From Thermithiobacillus plumbiphilus (GTDB taxonomy: Bacteria > Pseudomonadota > Gammaproteobacteria > Acidithiobacillales > Thermithiobacillaceae): DNA of 64,000 bases. Shown piece after piece: positions 50,429 through 59,757 of this stretch. The stretch lies in contig NZ_JBBPCO010000008.1 in NCBI RefSeq assembly GCF_038070005.1, positions 92,729-156,728 of the forward strand, read 5' to 3'. The notes beneath the pieces were generated by a model, which worked only from the letters and a program-made list of their open reading frames with translations, was not told where the DNA came from and searched no databases. How positions within the stretch are numbered: position 1 is the stretch's first letter; each line of letters starts with the position of its first letter. Both the position numbers and the translations under genes were made by a program.

Positions 50429-51580
50429 ATGCCCGAAAGCATTCCTGCAAATTCCGTCGGTCTGGTCACGCCGCAAAGCGCCCGTTTCAGTGAGCCACTG
50501 CAGCTCGAATCCGGCCGGACCCTGTCCGAATACACCCTGGCCTATGAATGCTATGGTGCCCTGAATGCCGCGCGAAGCAATGCGGTGCTGGTCTGCCATG
50601 CGCTGTCGGGCGACCACCACGTGGCGGGTTACCGCAGCATGGATGATCGCAAGCCCGGCTGGTGGGAAACCATGGTCGGGCCGGGCAAGCCCATCGACAC
50701 GGATCGCTTCTTCGTCGTGTGCTCGAACTTCATTGGTTCCTGCAAGGGTTCCACCGGCCCGGCCAGCATCAATCCGGCCACCGGCCAGCCCTACGGGCTC
50801 GACTTTCCCATCGTGACCGTGCGCGACTGGGTACAGACCCAGGCCCGGCTGGCCGACCTGCTCGGCATCGAACGCTGGGCAGCGGTGGTGGGCGGCAGCC
50901 TCGGCGGCATGCAGGTGATGCAGTGGGCCATCGACTTTCCCGAGCGCCTGGCCCATGCGGTGGTCATTGCCGCCGCGCCGAAGCTCTCGGCGCAGAACAT
51001 CGCTTTCAATGAAGTCGCGCGCCAGGCCATCATGACCGACCCCGATTTCCACGGCGGCCAGTATTATGCCCACGACACCAAGCCGCGCCGGGGGCTGGCG
51101 CTGGCCCGGATGATTGGCCACATCACCTATCTCTCCGAAGATGCCATGCGCCAGAAGTTCGGCCGCGACCTGCGCAATGGCGAGCATCTGGCCTTTGGTT
51201 TCGACGTGGAATTCGAGGTGGAGAGCTACCTGCGCTATCAGGGCCGCAGCTTCGTCGAGCGCTTCGACGCCAACAGCTATCTCTACATCACCAAGGCCCT
51301 GGACTATTTCGATCCCGCCGCCCCCTACGAGGGCAATCTGGCCGCTGCCCTGGCGCCGGCCAGGGCGCACTTCCTGGTGGTCTCCTTCACCTCGGACTGG
51401 CGTTTCTCGCCGGCCCGCTCCCGCGAGATCGTCACCGCGCTATATGCCAACAATCTCCCGGTGAGTTACGCCGAGATCGAGGCGCACCAGGGGCACGATG
51501 CCTTCCTGATGCCCATTGCCCAGTATGTCGATGTCTTGGGTGGCTACATGGATCGCGTGGGCCGGGAGTGCGGCGCATGA
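50429..51580 (+). CDS. metX: Homoserine O-acyltransferase MetX
   Basis: MetX acylates homoserine in methionine synthesis. From ATG 50429 it has 383 residues, an alpha/beta-hydrolase. The nucleophile is Ser157 in [13 protein letters not shown], with the catalytic His/Asp region HQGHDAFL near the C-terminus. [20 protein letters not shown] and [10 protein letters not shown] blocks are typical. The acyl donor (acetyl-CoA or succinyl-CoA) cannot be read by eye; gammaproteobacterial MetX next to MetW is often the succinyl type. It overlaps metW by 4 bases. Confidence 0.95.
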   Translation: MPESIPANSVGLVTPQSARFSEPLQLESGRTLSEYTLAYECYGALNAARSNAVLVCHALSGDHHVAGYRSMDDRKPGWWETMVGPGKPIDTDRFFVVCSNFIGSCKGSTGPASINPATGQPYGLDFPIVTVRDWVQTQARLADLLGIERWAAVVGGSLGGMQVMQWAIDFPERLAHAVVIAAAPKLSAQNIAFNEVARQAIMTDPDFHGGQYYAHDTKPRRGLALARMIGHITYLSEDAMRQKFGRDLRNGEHLAFGFDVEFEVESYLRYQGRSFVERFDANSYLYITKALDYFDPAAPYEGNLAAALAPARAHFLVVSFTSDWRFSPARSREIVTALYANNLPVSYAEIEAHQGHDAFLMPIAQYVDVLGGYMDRVGRECGA

Positions 51581-52188
51581 AGGCCCCGCGTCATGATCTG
51601 GCCGTTCTGGCCGGCTGGATCCGGCCAGGCAGTCGCGTGCTCGACCTTGGCTGTGGTGATGGCGCGCTGCTCGCCTATCTGCGGGAAACGCGCGGCGTGA
51701 CCGGGTACGGTGTCGAAATCGACGACCTGAAGGTGGCGGCATGCGTGCGCAATGGCGTGTCCGTCATCCAGCAGGACCTCGATCAGGGGCTCAAGGATTT
51801 CAGCGACCAGTCCTTTGATCACGTGGTCCTCTCCCTGACCCTGCAGGCCACCGCCCGCCCGGATCAGCTGCTGCTGGAGATGCTGCGCGTTGGGCGCGAG
51901 GCCATCGTGACCTTCCCCAATTTCGGGCACTGGCACGCCCGCTGGTGCGTCGGCATCAAGGGGCGCATGCCCGTCACCGATGCCCTGCCGCACGCCTGGT
52001 ACAACACGCCCAATATCCATCTCTGCACCCTGCGCGACTTCGAGGCGCTCTGCCAGAAACGCCAGATTCAGATTCTGGAACGCAAGGTGCTCGACGACCA
52101 GCATCGTGACAGCTGGCTCAATCGCCTGTCCCCCAACCTCTTCGGTGAAATCGCGCTGTATCGCTGCGCCCGCCTGCCCTTGGATTAG
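51577..52188 (+). CDS. metW: Methionine biosynthesis protein MetW
   Basis: MetW is a small class I methyltransferase-fold protein that always accompanies MetX in beta/gammaproteobacteria and is thought to support its activity. It has 203 residues. The SAM-binding loop is [12 protein letters not shown] (21-32), and the family-specific [13 protein letters not shown] and [15 protein letters not shown] blocks are present. ATG overlaps the metX stop (ATGA). Its enzymatic reaction is not established. Confidence 0.94.
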   Translation: MKAPRHDLAVLAGWIRPGSRVLDLGCGDGALLAYLRETRGVTGYGVEIDDLKVAACVRNGVSVIQQDLDQGLKDFSDQSFDHVVLSLTLQATARPDQLLLEMLRVGREAIVTFPNFGHWHARWCVGIKGRMPVTDALPHAWYNTPNIHLCTLRDFEALCQKRQIQILERKVLDDQHRDSWLNRLSPNLFGEIALYRCARLPLD

Positions 52189-52219
52189 CCTGCCCGGAGT
52201 CCCGGATCCGGGCCTGCCG

Positions 52220-52354
52220 CTACTTCAGCAGTGCCAGCACACCGATGATGATCAGGTATAGCGCAATCACATAATTCAACAGACGGGGGATGACCAGAAT
52301 CAGAATTCCGGCAATAATGGCGAGAATGGGCTCTAAAGCGAGGTGCAAGGTCAT
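52220..52354 (-). CDS. DUF3096 small membrane protein (44 aa)
   Basis: This is a 44-residue protein that is almost entirely two hydrophobic segments, matching the DUF3096 family pattern (PILAIIAGILILVIPRLLNY followed by ALYLIIIGVLALL). GGAGA is 8 bases before the ATG on the minus strand. It lies between metW (plus) and proA (plus) on the opposite strand. It probably sits in the inner membrane; its role is unknown. Confidence 0.75.
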   Translation of the reverse strand: MTLHLALEPILAIIAGILILVIPRLLNYVIALYLIIIGVLALLK

Positions 52355-52482
52355 GTCTGTTCTCCAATGGCCAGCATTGCGCCAGTCTATGCAATATGCC
52401 GGATTTCCGCCTGGGCTTTTGGTCCCGATATCGGTAGGCTTGGTTCGACCCGTTCAACTCTTTGTATTTCAGGATCCAGTAC

Positions 52483-53745
52483 ATGACTGACACGATTGAA
52501 TCCCAGGTCATTGAATTCGGCCAGCGTGCCAAGCAAGCGGTACGCCTGCTGCAACAGGCCTCGACCCGCGCCAAGAATGAAGCATTAGCCTACATGGCCG
52601 AGTTCCTGGAGCGCGACAGCGACGAGATCGAGCGCGCCAACCGCAAGGACATCCGTAGCGCCGAGAGCGAGGGCCGGGACGCGTCCTTCATCGACCGGCT
52701 GGTCTTGAATGCCGAGCGCATTCGCGCCATGGCCGAGGGCCTGCGCCAGATCGCCGCCCTGCCTGATCCGGTGGGCGAGATCACGGATCTGAAATTCCGC
52801 CCCAGCGGCATCCAGGTCGGCAAGATGCGCGTGCCGATCGGGGTGATTGGCATGATCTATGAGTCGCGCCCGAACGTGACGGCGGACGCCGCCGGGCTTT
52901 GCCTGAAATCCGGCAATGCCGTGATTCTCAGAGGCGGCTCCGAAGCCTTCCACAGCAATCTCGCCATTGCCGAGCGCCTGCGCGCAGCCCTCGGGCGCGC
53001 CAAGCTGCCGCTCGATGCCATCCAGGTGCTCAACACGCCGGACCGGGCCGCCGTCGGCGCCCTGATCCGCATAAAGGACTACGTGGACATCATCATCCCG
53101 CGCGGCGGCAAGAGTCTCATCGAGCGCATCAGTGCCGAGGCCACGGTGCCGGTCATCAAGCACCTGCACGGCAACTGTCACGTCTATGTGGATGAGTATG
53201 CCAATCTCGACAAGGCCGTCCGCATCGTGGTGAACGCCAAGGCCCAGCGCCTGGGCACCTGCAATACCGCCGAGAGCCTGCTGGTGCATGAAAACGTTGC
53301 CACCGACATGCTGCCGCCGATTGCCCAGGCCCTGATGGAGAAGGGCATCGAGCTGCGCGTGGATGCCGCGGCCCAGGAGCTGCTGCCCGAGGCCACACCG
53401 GCCACGGAACAGGATTTCTACACGGAATATCTCGGTCCCATCATCTCCGTGAAGATCGTCGACAGTCTGGATGCCGCCATGGCGCACATTGCCCAATACG
53501 GCTCCGGCCACAGCGAGGCGATCGTTACCGAGGACTATGGGCACGCGCGGCGCTTCCTGCGCGAGGTGGACTCCAGCTCGGTGTTGGTCAATGCCTCCAC
53601 CCGCTTTGCCGACGGCTTCGAGTATGGCCTGGGCGCCGAGATCGGCATCTCCACCGACAAGCTGCACGTGCGCGGCCCGGTGGGCCTCGAAGGGCTCACC
53701 ACGCAGAAATGGATCGTGCTCGGTGATGGCCACGTCCGGGGCTAG
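52483..53745 (+). CDS. proA: Gamma-glutamyl phosphate reductase ProA
   Basis: ProA reduces gamma-glutamyl phosphate to glutamate-5-semialdehyde for proline synthesis. From ATG 52483 it has 420 residues. The aldehyde-dehydrogenase fold has the catalytic Cys260 in [12 protein letters not shown] and typical blocks [20 protein letters not shown] (124-143) and [15 protein letters not shown] lies 8 bases before this ATG; ATG-like codons to 52462 are not needed. proB is not in the window. nadD follows 3 bases after the stop. Confidence 0.96.
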   Translation: MTDTIESQVIEFGQRAKQAVRLLQQASTRAKNEALAYMAEFLERDSDEIERANRKDIRSAESEGRDASFIDRLVLNAERIRAMAEGLRQIAALPDPVGEITDLKFRPSGIQVGKMRVPIGVIGMIYESRPNVTADAAGLCLKSGNAVILRGGSEAFHSNLAIAERLRAALGRAKLPLDAIQVLNTPDRAAVGALIRIKDYVDIIIPRGGKSLIERISAEATVPVIKHLHGNCHVYVDEYANLDKAVRIVVNAKAQRLGTCNTAESLLVHENVATDMLPPIAQALMEKGIELRVDAAAQELLPEATPATEQDFYTEYLGPIISVKIVDSLDAAMAHIAQYGSGHSEAIVTEDYGHARRFLREVDSSSVLVNASTRFADGFEYGLGAEIGISTDKLHVRGPVGLEGLTTQKWIVLGDGHVRG

Positions 53746-53748
53746 CGC

Positions 53749-54408
53749 ATGACCGGACTCGCCGTGCTGGGTGGGACCTTCGATCCCGTTCACTATGGGC
53801 ACCTGCGCCCGGCCGAGGAGATCCGCCAGGTCCTGGGCGTGGATGAAGTATTGTTGATTCCGGCCGGGCAGCCGCCGCATCGCGGGCTCCCGCGCAGCAA
53901 CCCCGAGCACCGGCTGGCCATGACCGAGCTTGCCGCCGCTTGCCACCCGCCCTTTCGGGTGCTGGACTGGGAGGTGCGCAAGCAGAGTCCGAGCTATGCG
54001 GTCGAAACCCTGAGCCGCCTGCGCACTGAACAAGGTGACATTCCGATTGCCTTCATCCTCGGTCGGGATGCCTTCCTGCGCTTCGATACCTGGCACCGCT
54101 GGCGCGAGATCCTTGATCTCGTGCATCTGGTGGTGGCCTGTCGGCCCGGCTGGGCCGGACCCGAACTGCCCGAAATACTGAAGCAGGAAACCCAGAAACG
54201 CGAGTTCCAGGATGCCACTGACATGATGCAGCGGGCAGCCGGTGGCATCTTCTTTCAGGATGTCACCGGTTTGGCGATTTCCTCCACGCAGATTCGCGAG
54301 TTGCTGTGCCAGGGCCGAAGCCCGCGTTTTCTGCTGCCCGGTGCCGTGCTGGACTACATCGAGCGTCAGGGGCTATACCGGACCGCGGGTCCGGCATCCG
54401 GGGGATAG
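53749..54408 (+). CDS. nadD: Nicotinate-nucleotide adenylyltransferase NadD
   Basis: NadD joins nicotinate mononucleotide and ATP to form deamido-NAD. It has 219 residues. The N-terminal motif GGTFDPVHYGH (8-18) and the C-terminal ISSTQIRELL (about 182-191) mark the nucleotidyltransferase fold. proA-nadD-rsfS-rlmH is the usual order in these bacteria. A 96-base gap with a short inverted repeat (GAGGC/GCCTC, about 54455-54471) separates it from rsfS. Confidence 0.96.
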   Translation: MTGLAVLGGTFDPVHYGHLRPAEEIRQVLGVDEVLLIPAGQPPHRGLPRSNPEHRLAMTELAAACHPPFRVLDWEVRKQSPSYAVETLSRLRTEQGDIPIAFILGRDAFLRFDTWHRWREILDLVHLVVACRPGWAGPELPEILKQETQKREFQDATDMMQRAAGGIFFQDVTGLAISSTQIRELLCQGRSPRFLLPGAVLDYIERQGLYRTAGPASGG

Positions 54409-54504
54409 CGAAAAGCGCGGACTGGAGAACAATTCAAATAGAGCAGGACAGTAAGGAGGCAATTTCGCCTCTTCGCTTTGCCCTGCCAGGGAGTCGAATA
54501 ACCT

Positions 54505-54852
54505 GTGCAAAATGCCGATCAACTGAAAGATCTCGTCGTCGATGCCCTGGAAGACCGCAAGGGGCTGGACATCAAGGTGCTGGACGTGCGCGACCAGACC
54601 GACATCACCGATTACATGGTCATCGCCACCGGCACGTCCGATCGTCATGTGCGTTCGCTGGCGGATGCCGTATCGGACAAGGCCAAGGAGCAGGGCGTGC
54701 GCCCGCTCGGCTCCGAGGGCGAAGCCACTGGTGAATGGGTGCTGGTGGACCTGGGTGATGTGATCGCGCACGTCATGCGTGGCGAGACGCGCGACTACTA
54801 TAACCTGGAGAAACTCTGGTCAGCGGTGGGCGCCAAGCGCAGCATGTCCTGA
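54505..54852 (+). CDS. rsfS: Ribosomal silencing factor RsfS
   Basis: RsfS binds L14 of the large subunit and blocks subunit joining in starvation. It has 115 residues with start codon GTG 54505 and GGGAG about 11 bases upstream. Conserved blocks are [22 protein letters not shown] and [20 protein letters not shown]. rlmH begins 3 bases after the stop. Confidence 0.95.
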   Translation: MQNADQLKDLVVDALEDRKGLDIKVLDVRDQTDITDYMVIATGTSDRHVRSLADAVSDKAKEQGVRPLGSEGEATGEWVLVDLGDVIAHVMRGETRDYYNLEKLWSAVGAKRSMS

Positions 54853-54855
54853 CCG

Positions 54856-55326
54856 GTGAAGCTGCAGGTGCTGGCCATTGGCCATAAGATGCCGCGCTGG
54901 GTGGAGGAGGCCGCGAGCGAGTACGCCAACCGCATGCCGCCACATTGCAGTCTGCAGTTCACCGCGTTACCGGCAGGCAAGCGCGGCAAGGGTGCGGACC
55001 TCGCCCGCCTGACCCGTGAGGAAGGCGAGCGACTGATCGCCGCCACGGCAAAGGGCGCCTATGTCGTCGCGCTGGACCTGCGTGGCGAGGTGGTCAGTAC
55101 CGAGTTCCTGGCCACGCGCCTGGAACACTGGCTGGCCGCGGGCCGGGACGTCGCCTTCTGGATTGGCGGCCCGGAAGGACTGTCACCGGATTGCCTGCAA
55201 CGGGCGGACTGGCGCTGGTCGCTGTCGCCCCTCACCTTCGCCCATCCCGTGGTTCGTGTTATCCTCGCCGAACAACTCTACCGTGCCTGGAGCATCACCG
55301 CCGGTCTGCCCTACCACCGCGAGTGA
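54856..55326 (+). CDS. rlmH: 23S rRNA pseudouridine-1915 methyltransferase RlmH
   Basis: RlmH methylates the N3 of pseudouridine 1915 in the 23S rRNA. It has 156 residues, starting with GTG 54856. The SPOUT-fold motifs are WIGGPEGLSP (about 107-116) and the C-terminal knot region AHPVVRVILAEQLYRAWSI followed by LPYHRE at the end. The gene lies in the conserved rsfS-rlmH-maf-rng block; here two envelope genes have been inserted before what remains of maf. Confidence 0.96.
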   Translation: MKLQVLAIGHKMPRWVEEAASEYANRMPPHCSLQFTALPAGKRGKGADLARLTREEGERLIAATAKGAYVVALDLRGEVVSTEFLATRLEHWLAAGRDVAFWIGGPEGLSPDCLQRADWRWSLSPLTFAHPVVRVILAEQLYRAWSITAGLPYHRE

Positions 55327-55374
55327 GCCGCCACCAGACAGGCAATCCAGCCGGTCTTCTATGAGAACCTGACC

Positions 55375-55803
55375 ATGAAGCATATGCATCTTCCCGTCTT
55401 GCTGGGCGCGCTGGCGCTTGCCGGCTGCGCCACCAACCGGGGCCCGGAGCCGCAGCAGATGCTTGCCCTGCAGGATGCCCGTGCCCGGGTGCTGGCCATT
55501 GGCGTGGAGCAGCCAAGTGATCCCGCCACGGTCAGTGAAGATGCCCGTCAGGCCCTGACGCGGGCCCGTGCGGCACTCGGCAGTGGGCGCGCGGCGCTGG
55601 CCCAGGGCGATGCCCGCAGTGCCCGGCGCGAAGCCCTGCGCGCGCAGCTCTACCTCGATCTTCTCGACACCAGCCTGCGCACCCAGCCCGCCGCGCGCGA
55701 GCGGGCCGAACTCGAAGCCAGCAATGCCCGGCTGACCCAGGAAATCACCACGCTGAAGCAGGCCATCGCGGACCTGGAAAACCAGCTGCGCGAGACGGAG
55801 TAG
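55375..55803 (+). CDS. Lipoprotein with coiled-coil (DUF4398-like)
   Basis: This is a 142-residue lipoprotein. The signal peptide ends in the lipobox LAGC, with Cys18 as the acylated residue. The mature part is helical, with an Ala/Arg-rich region and a coiled coil near the C-terminus (TQEITTLKQAIADLENQL). It resembles DUF4398 lipoproteins that pair with OmpA-like proteins. The +2 residue is Ala, so it is likely an outer-membrane lipoprotein. The next gene starts 4 bases after the stop. Both sit where maf normally follows rlmH directly. Confidence 0.75.
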   Translation: MKHMHLPVLLGALALAGCATNRGPEPQQMLALQDARARVLAIGVEQPSDPATVSEDARQALTRARAALGSGRAALAQGDARSARREALRAQLYLDLLDTSLRTQPAARERAELEASNARLTQEITTLKQAIADLENQLRETE

Positions 55804-55807
55804 CCGC

Positions 55808-56662
55808 ATGCGCCGACAATTTTCCCTTTACACACTCGCCCTGCTCTTCTGCCTGCCTGTTCAGGCCCAGAGCGCGGACCTGGGCGATTACCAGGAGCGC
55901 CTGTCAGCCGCCAGCCGGGAACCGGCCGCCAGTGCCGCATCCCAGGAACTGGCCGAAGCCGGGCAGGCCCTGACGGCCATGCGCCGCGCCGCGCCGGACT
56001 CACCCGAATATACCTTTCAGCGTGACCGGCTGGAGACCCGCTTGCGCCAGGCCGAGCTGAAGGGCCAGGCCGCCGAGAATCGCGAGTATCTGGAGGCTCT
56101 CAAACAGCAGCACGACATTTATGTCGCTGAAATCCGCCAGCTCAAGGCCCGCCAGGCCGAACTGCAGAGTCAGATCGCTCGCCGCCGTCAGGCTCAGGCC
56201 CAGCGTGCGGAACTCGATGCCGAGCTCGAACGCCAGCGTCGCGCCCGGCTGGAGGCGGAAACCCGGCTGGCGCGCCTGGCAGTCGAAAGGCAGCAGATCG
56301 AGGCCAGCCTCAACATCCTGCTCAGCCAGTGGGCCCAGGTGAGCGAGGACAGTCAGGGCAAGCGCTTGCGCCTGGAGGCGAGCAGACTGTTTGGCTCTAA
56401 GCACAGCCTCAGCAGCCAGGGCCGCATGCAGGTCCAGAATCTGGCCGCGCTACTGAAGGCCCTGCCGGATCGGCGCTTCCTGGTGAGCGAGGCAGCCGGT
56501 CCTTCAGCCGCCAGGGCCGAGGCACTGGCCCAGGCCTTGATCCAGGCCGGCTTGCCGGCCCAGAGCGTGAGTGTGGTGCCGGGGACGAACCTGCCGGCAG
56601 GTCAACTGGAGCTGCTGGTGTCCAGCGCACCGGCCCCTGAGCCAGCGCCGGCCCTGCCCTGA
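55808..56662 (+). CDS. Periplasmic coiled-coil protein with degenerate OmpA-like domain
   Basis: This protein has 284 residues. A signal peptide ends near VQA (residue 20). A long coiled coil at about 60-180 (repeats of Gln, Arg, Glu) is followed by a C-terminal region (about 200-265) that resembles an OmpA-like domain ([37 protein letters not shown]). The peptidoglycan-binding aspartate motif of OmpA is replaced (VSEAAGPS in place of GHTD), so binding may be lost. A proline-rich tail ends the protein. It probably works with the lipoprotein upstream. Its stop codon overlaps the start of the maf remnant region. Confidence 0.7.
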   Translation: MRRQFSLYTLALLFCLPVQAQSADLGDYQERLSAASREPAASAASQELAEAGQALTAMRRAAPDSPEYTFQRDRLETRLRQAELKGQAAENREYLEALKQQHDIYVAEIRQLKARQAELQSQIARRRQAQAQRAELDAELERQRRARLEAETRLARLAVERQQIEASLNILLSQWAQVSEDSQGKRLRLEASRLFGSKHSLSSQGRMQVQNLAALLKALPDRRFLVSEAAGPSAARAEALAQALIQAGLPAQSVSVVPGTNLPAGQLELLVSSAPAPEPAPALP

Positions 56663-56682
56663 TCCGAAACCAGATCCGGCAC

Positions 56683-56853
56683 GAGCCGGTGCTGGCGGCT
56701 GATACGGTGGTGGCACTGGCGAGCGGCTACGCCATTCAGGGTCTGGGTACCGTGTTCGTGGCGCGCATCGATGGCTCCTACAGCGGCATCAGGGGTCTGC
56801 CACTTTTTGAAACAGCTCGATTATTACAGGAATGCGGGGTGGGGGTGTTGTGA
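56683..56853 (+). pseudogene. maf: Decayed maf (nucleoside triphosphate pyrophosphatase) remnant
   Basis: In one frame the sequence reads [11 protein letters not shown] (remnant residues 2-12), then GYAIQGLG (15-22) and [16 protein letters not shown] (29-44), followed by a stop at 56851. These are the middle and C-terminal signatures of Maf proteins, which hydrolyse modified nucleotides. About 80-100 residues between them are deleted, and the N-terminus is missing. There is no plausible start. The remnant's stop overlaps the rng GTG start by 4 bases, the ancestral translational-coupling arrangement (rlmH-maf-rng). Confidence 0.85.
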
Positions 56854-58358
56854 GCGAGGAAATTCTGATCAATGTCACGCCACAGGAAATTCGGGTTGCC
56901 ACAGTAGAAAACGGCGTGCTGCAGGAAGTGCAGATCGAGCGCAGCCGCAGCAAGGGGCTGCTGGGCAACATCTACAAGGGCCAGGTCGCGCGCGTGCTGC
57001 CGGGCATGCAGGCGGCCTTCGTGGACATTGGCCTGGAACGCGCCGGCTTCCTGCATGCGGCTGACGTGATCCATAGCGGCCAGGACCCGAACGTGCTGCC
57101 GCGCATGGTCGGTGAGGGCATCGCCAGCAACGGCAATGGCCATGGCAACCACCAGCCCATCGACGAACTGCTGCGCGATGGCCAGCAGATCGTGGTGCAG
57201 GTCATCAAGGACCCGCTGGGCAGCAAGGGCGCGCGCCTGACCACGCACATCACCCTGCCGGCACGCTTTCTGGTGTACATGCCCTATGTGCGGCATATCG
57301 GCGTGTCCACCCGCATCGAGTCCGCCGAGGAACGCGCGCGCCTCAAGGAGATCCTGGAGGCCCAGGTGCCTGAGGACGAAACCGGCGGCTACATCATCCG
57401 CACCCTGGCTGAGGGCGCTTCCGCCGAGGATCTGGCGCGCGACATCCGCTTCCTGAAAAAACTCTGGACCGGCATCCAGACCCGCATCAGCGAGAGCGGC
57501 GCGCCCGCCGAGGTGCACCAGGATCTCAACCTCGCCATGCGCACCATGCGCGACGTGATCTCCGAGGACATCCAGAAGGTGCGCATCGACTCGCGCGAAA
57601 CCTACCAGACGGCCATCCATTTCGCCGAACGGCTGATCCCCGAGGTCCTCGAAGGCATCGAGCTCTATACCGGCGAACGGCCACTCTTTGAGCTTTATTC
57701 GGTCGAGGACGAGATCGCCCGCGCGCTGGAGCGCAAGGTGCCGCTGAAGTCGGGCGGGTATCTGGTGATCGACCAGACCGAGGCCCTGACCACGGTGGAC
57801 GTGAACACCGGCGGCTTTGTCGGCAAGCGCAACCTCGAAGAAACCATATTAAAGACCAATCTCGAAGCGGCCCAGGCCATCGCCCGCCAGCTACGTCTGC
57901 GCAACCTCGGCGGCATCATCATCGTCGACTTCATCGACATGCAGGACGAGGAGCACAAGCGCCGCGTGCACCGGGCCCTGGAAAAGGCGCTGGCCCGCGA
58001 CCGGGTGCGCACCACCCTGACGCAGATCTCGGCGCTGGGCTTGATCGAGATGACCCGCAAGCGCTCGCGCGAGAGCCTGGCGCGCGTGCTCTGCGAGCCC
58101 TGCCCCTACTGCAGCGGTCGGGGCATCATGAAGACCGCGCAGACGCTCTGCTATGAGATCTTTCGCGAGATCATGCGCGAATTCCGCGCCTATCCGGCGG
58201 AGAAATTCATGGTGATGGCCAGCAAGCGGGTGGTGGAAACCCTGATGGACGACGAGAACGCCGGACTGGCGGCTCTGGAGGAGTTCATCCAGCGGCCCAT
58301 CGTGCTGCAGGTCGAACCGGATTACACCCAGGAGCAGTTCGACATCATCCTGATGTAG
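56850..58358 (+). CDS. rng: Ribonuclease G
   Basis: RNase G is a 5'-end-dependent endoribonuclease that matures 16S rRNA and turns over mRNA. From GTG 56850 it has 502 residues. The S1-like domain ([20 protein letters not shown]) and [21 protein letters not shown] plus IIIVDFIDM (catalytic aspartates) are present, together with the zinc link [11 protein letters not shown]. The longer C-terminal scaffold of RNase E is absent, which supports RNase G. A short purine-rich site (GGGGGTG) precedes the start. A hairpin follows the stop at once. Confidence 0.94.
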   Translation: MSEEILINVTPQEIRVATVENGVLQEVQIERSRSKGLLGNIYKGQVARVLPGMQAAFVDIGLERAGFLHAADVIHSGQDPNVLPRMVGEGIASNGNGHGNHQPIDELLRDGQQIVVQVIKDPLGSKGARLTTHITLPARFLVYMPYVRHIGVSTRIESAEERARLKEILEAQVPEDETGGYIIRTLAEGASAEDLARDIRFLKKLWTGIQTRISESGAPAEVHQDLNLAMRTMRDVISEDIQKVRIDSRETYQTAIHFAERLIPEVLEGIELYTGERPLFELYSVEDEIARALERKVPLKSGGYLVIDQTEALTTVDVNTGGFVGKRNLEETILKTNLEAAQAIARQLRLRNLGGIIIVDFIDMQDEEHKRRVHRALEKALARDRVRTTLTQISALGLIEMTRKRSRESLARVLCEPCPYCSGRGIMKTAQTLCYEIFREIMREFRAYPAEKFMVMASKRVVETLMDDENAGLAALEEFIQRPIVLQVEPDYTQEQFDIILM

Positions 58359-58383
58359 AAAAAAGCCCGCCGGGTGGCGGGCT
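58359..58383 (-). terminator. Intrinsic terminator of the porin gene
   Basis: AGCCCGCC (58364-58371) pairs perfectly with GGCGGGCT (58376-58383), an 8-bp stem with loop GGGT. On the minus strand six T's follow (58364-58359). It also lies directly behind the rng stop on the plus strand, but has no T-run in that direction. Confidence 0.8.
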
Positions 58384-58435
58384 CAATACGAGGAGAGTTG
58401 CTGCGCGGGGCGCTGGTGCGCCCCTGTTGTTTTGC

Positions 58436-59584
58436 TTACCAGTCCACCTGGGCACGGGCCATGAAGAAGTTGTCGTCGCTTTCGGGCACACCGGTGTTGT
58501 TGCCGTAGTCGAGCATTTCATAGTTGGCCATGAAACGCAGGTGCGAGGTGGCATACCAGTTGGCGCCAAGGGTGGTCTGCTTGACATCGTCCTGGCCGGC
58601 CTGATCAAGCTTCAGCACGCCATAACGGGCGGCCAGTTCGACGGCGTTGCCGCTGGTCTTGATGCGGCCAAAGGCGCCCTTGTTGGCCACATAGTTGCGT
58701 GATTCGCCGGTGGGGAAGAAGCTGGCCTGCACGTACCAGCCGGAGGGATCGCTGTTATGTGTCGGGTCTAGATAGTCGTTGAAAGCCTTCATGTATTCGC
58801 CCTGGATGGAGGCGGGGCCGAACACGGCCGCGGCTTCCAGGCCACCAATGGTGCTCTTGTCGAGATCCACGAAATTCGGGTTGCCGATATGATAACCGGC
58901 TGGCTCTTTATTGTTCGTATCACCTGTAGTAATTGCACCACTGGAAGTATAAAGAGAGCTGGAATGCACGTCGATGTAGTTCACCGCGGCACCCAGGTGC
59001 ACGGCTGTGGTCTTGGTGGCGATGGGGGCGAAAGTCACGCGGCCAGCCACACTGTACTTGGGATCCTGGCCCTTGCTGGTTCCCTTGCCAAACATACCGA
59101 CTGTGGCGGAGTAGTTGGAACCACCCGTGTGCAGGGCCGCACCCACATTACGGCTGGGGGCGAACTGGCCGTTGACAATGGTACGGTCCATGAAGGTCAT
59201 GTACTTGGAGCTGGTCAGTTCTTCCAGGCCGAAGGGTTCCTTGAAGTTACCGATCAGCACCGAGGCGGGCTTGAAGCCCTTGTAAGCTAGGTAGATGTCC
59301 TTGGCGGACGCGCTGCCGGAGGCAAAATCGTATTCGATCTTGAAGCCCCAGTCCGGGCTGACCGTACCGCTCAGGTTCAGCCGGGCGCGATCGAGCTGGC
59401 TGTCGAAATCAGTTTCCTGTGCACTGGAAGATGGTTCAAATCCTTTTGACCCGTTGATGCCGCGTCCAAACTCACCATCAACCATGATACGGCCACCCGC
59501 CTTGACCTTGATTTCAGCCATGGCGTTACCGCTCACACCTGCTACCGCTGCGGCGACCGCCGCCATCAGAATATACTTGCGCAT
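58436..59584 (-). CDS. OprO/OprP-like phosphate-selective porin
   Basis: This is a 382-residue outer-membrane beta-barrel. The signal peptide ends at AMA (residue 23). The mature protein shows alternating hydrophobic strands, a typical GRIMVDGEFGRG opening, FDSQLDRARLNLSGTVSPDW and IGNFKEPFGLEELTSSKYM signature of OprP/OprO-type porins, and ends in Trp382 (VDW). Pho-box-like repeats lie just upstream, which fits induction by phosphate starvation. AGGAG precedes the ATG. OprP-type porins select phosphate or pyrophosphate, but I cannot confirm selectivity by eye. Confidence 0.88.
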   Translation of the reverse strand: MRKYILMAAVAAAVAGVSGNAMAEIKVKAGGRIMVDGEFGRGINGSKGFEPSSSAQETDFDSQLDRARLNLSGTVSPDWGFKIEYDFASGSASAKDIYLAYKGFKPASVLIGNFKEPFGLEELTSSKYMTFMDRTIVNGQFAPSRNVGAALHTGGSNYSATVGMFGKGTSKGQDPKYSVAGRVTFAPIATKTTAVHLGAAVNYIDVHSSSLYTSSGAITTGDTNNKEPAGYHIGNPNFVDLDKSTIGGLEAAAVFGPASIQGEYMKAFNDYLDPTHNSDPSGWYVQASFFPTGESRNYVANKGAFGRIKTSGNAVELAARYGVLKLDQAGQDDVKQTTLGANWYATSHLRFMANYEMLDYGNNTGVPESDDNFFMARAQVDW

Positions 59585-59623
59585 GTTGCACTCCTGTTGT
59601 GATGAACTGATCTACGGGTGCCT

Positions 59624-59668
59624 ATGCTAGGGCGCTTATATTTCAGATTGATGACAGTTGCATGAAGA
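59624..59668 (-). promoter_or_regulatory. Candidate PhoB box and promoter of the porin gene
   Basis: On the minus strand, CTGTCAT (59657-59651), four bases, and CTGAAAT (59646-59640) form the 7-4-7 direct repeat of a Pho box, matching the PhoB repeat CTGTCAT at 7/7 and 5/7. A third weaker unit, TCTTCAT, precedes (59668-59662), giving 11-base spacing. A -10-like TAGCAT (59629-59624) lies exactly 10 bases downstream, the usual distance for PhoB-dependent promoters. The start would be about 32-35 bases before the porin ATG. Confidence 0.65.
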
Positions 59669-59743
59669 TTTGGTTAAAAACGAAACATCTGTTGTTCGCG
59701 CGCCACGTCTCCAGCGCCTGATTCCAAGATACGGGCCGGCGTC

Positions 59744-59749
59744 TATAAT
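59744..59749 (+). promoter_or_regulatory. Consensus -10 directly upstream of the phospholipase D gene
   Basis: TATAAT (59744-59749) is a perfect -10 only 8 bases before the ATG at 59758. Transcription would start at or within a few bases of the ATG, suggesting a leaderless or near-leaderless message. A weak TTCCAA lies at 59722-59727 (16-base spacer). Confidence 0.4.
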
Positions 59750-59757
59750 TGCCCGAT

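Noticed and set aside
52585..54126. 513-residue minus-strand frame over proA and nadD
   Set aside because: It is a shadow of two certain genes with catalytic motifs on the plus strand.
55327..56853. insertion sequence explaining the maf loss
   Set aside because: The two genes between rlmH and the relic look like envelope proteins, not transposases, and I saw no inverted repeats or target duplication at the edges.
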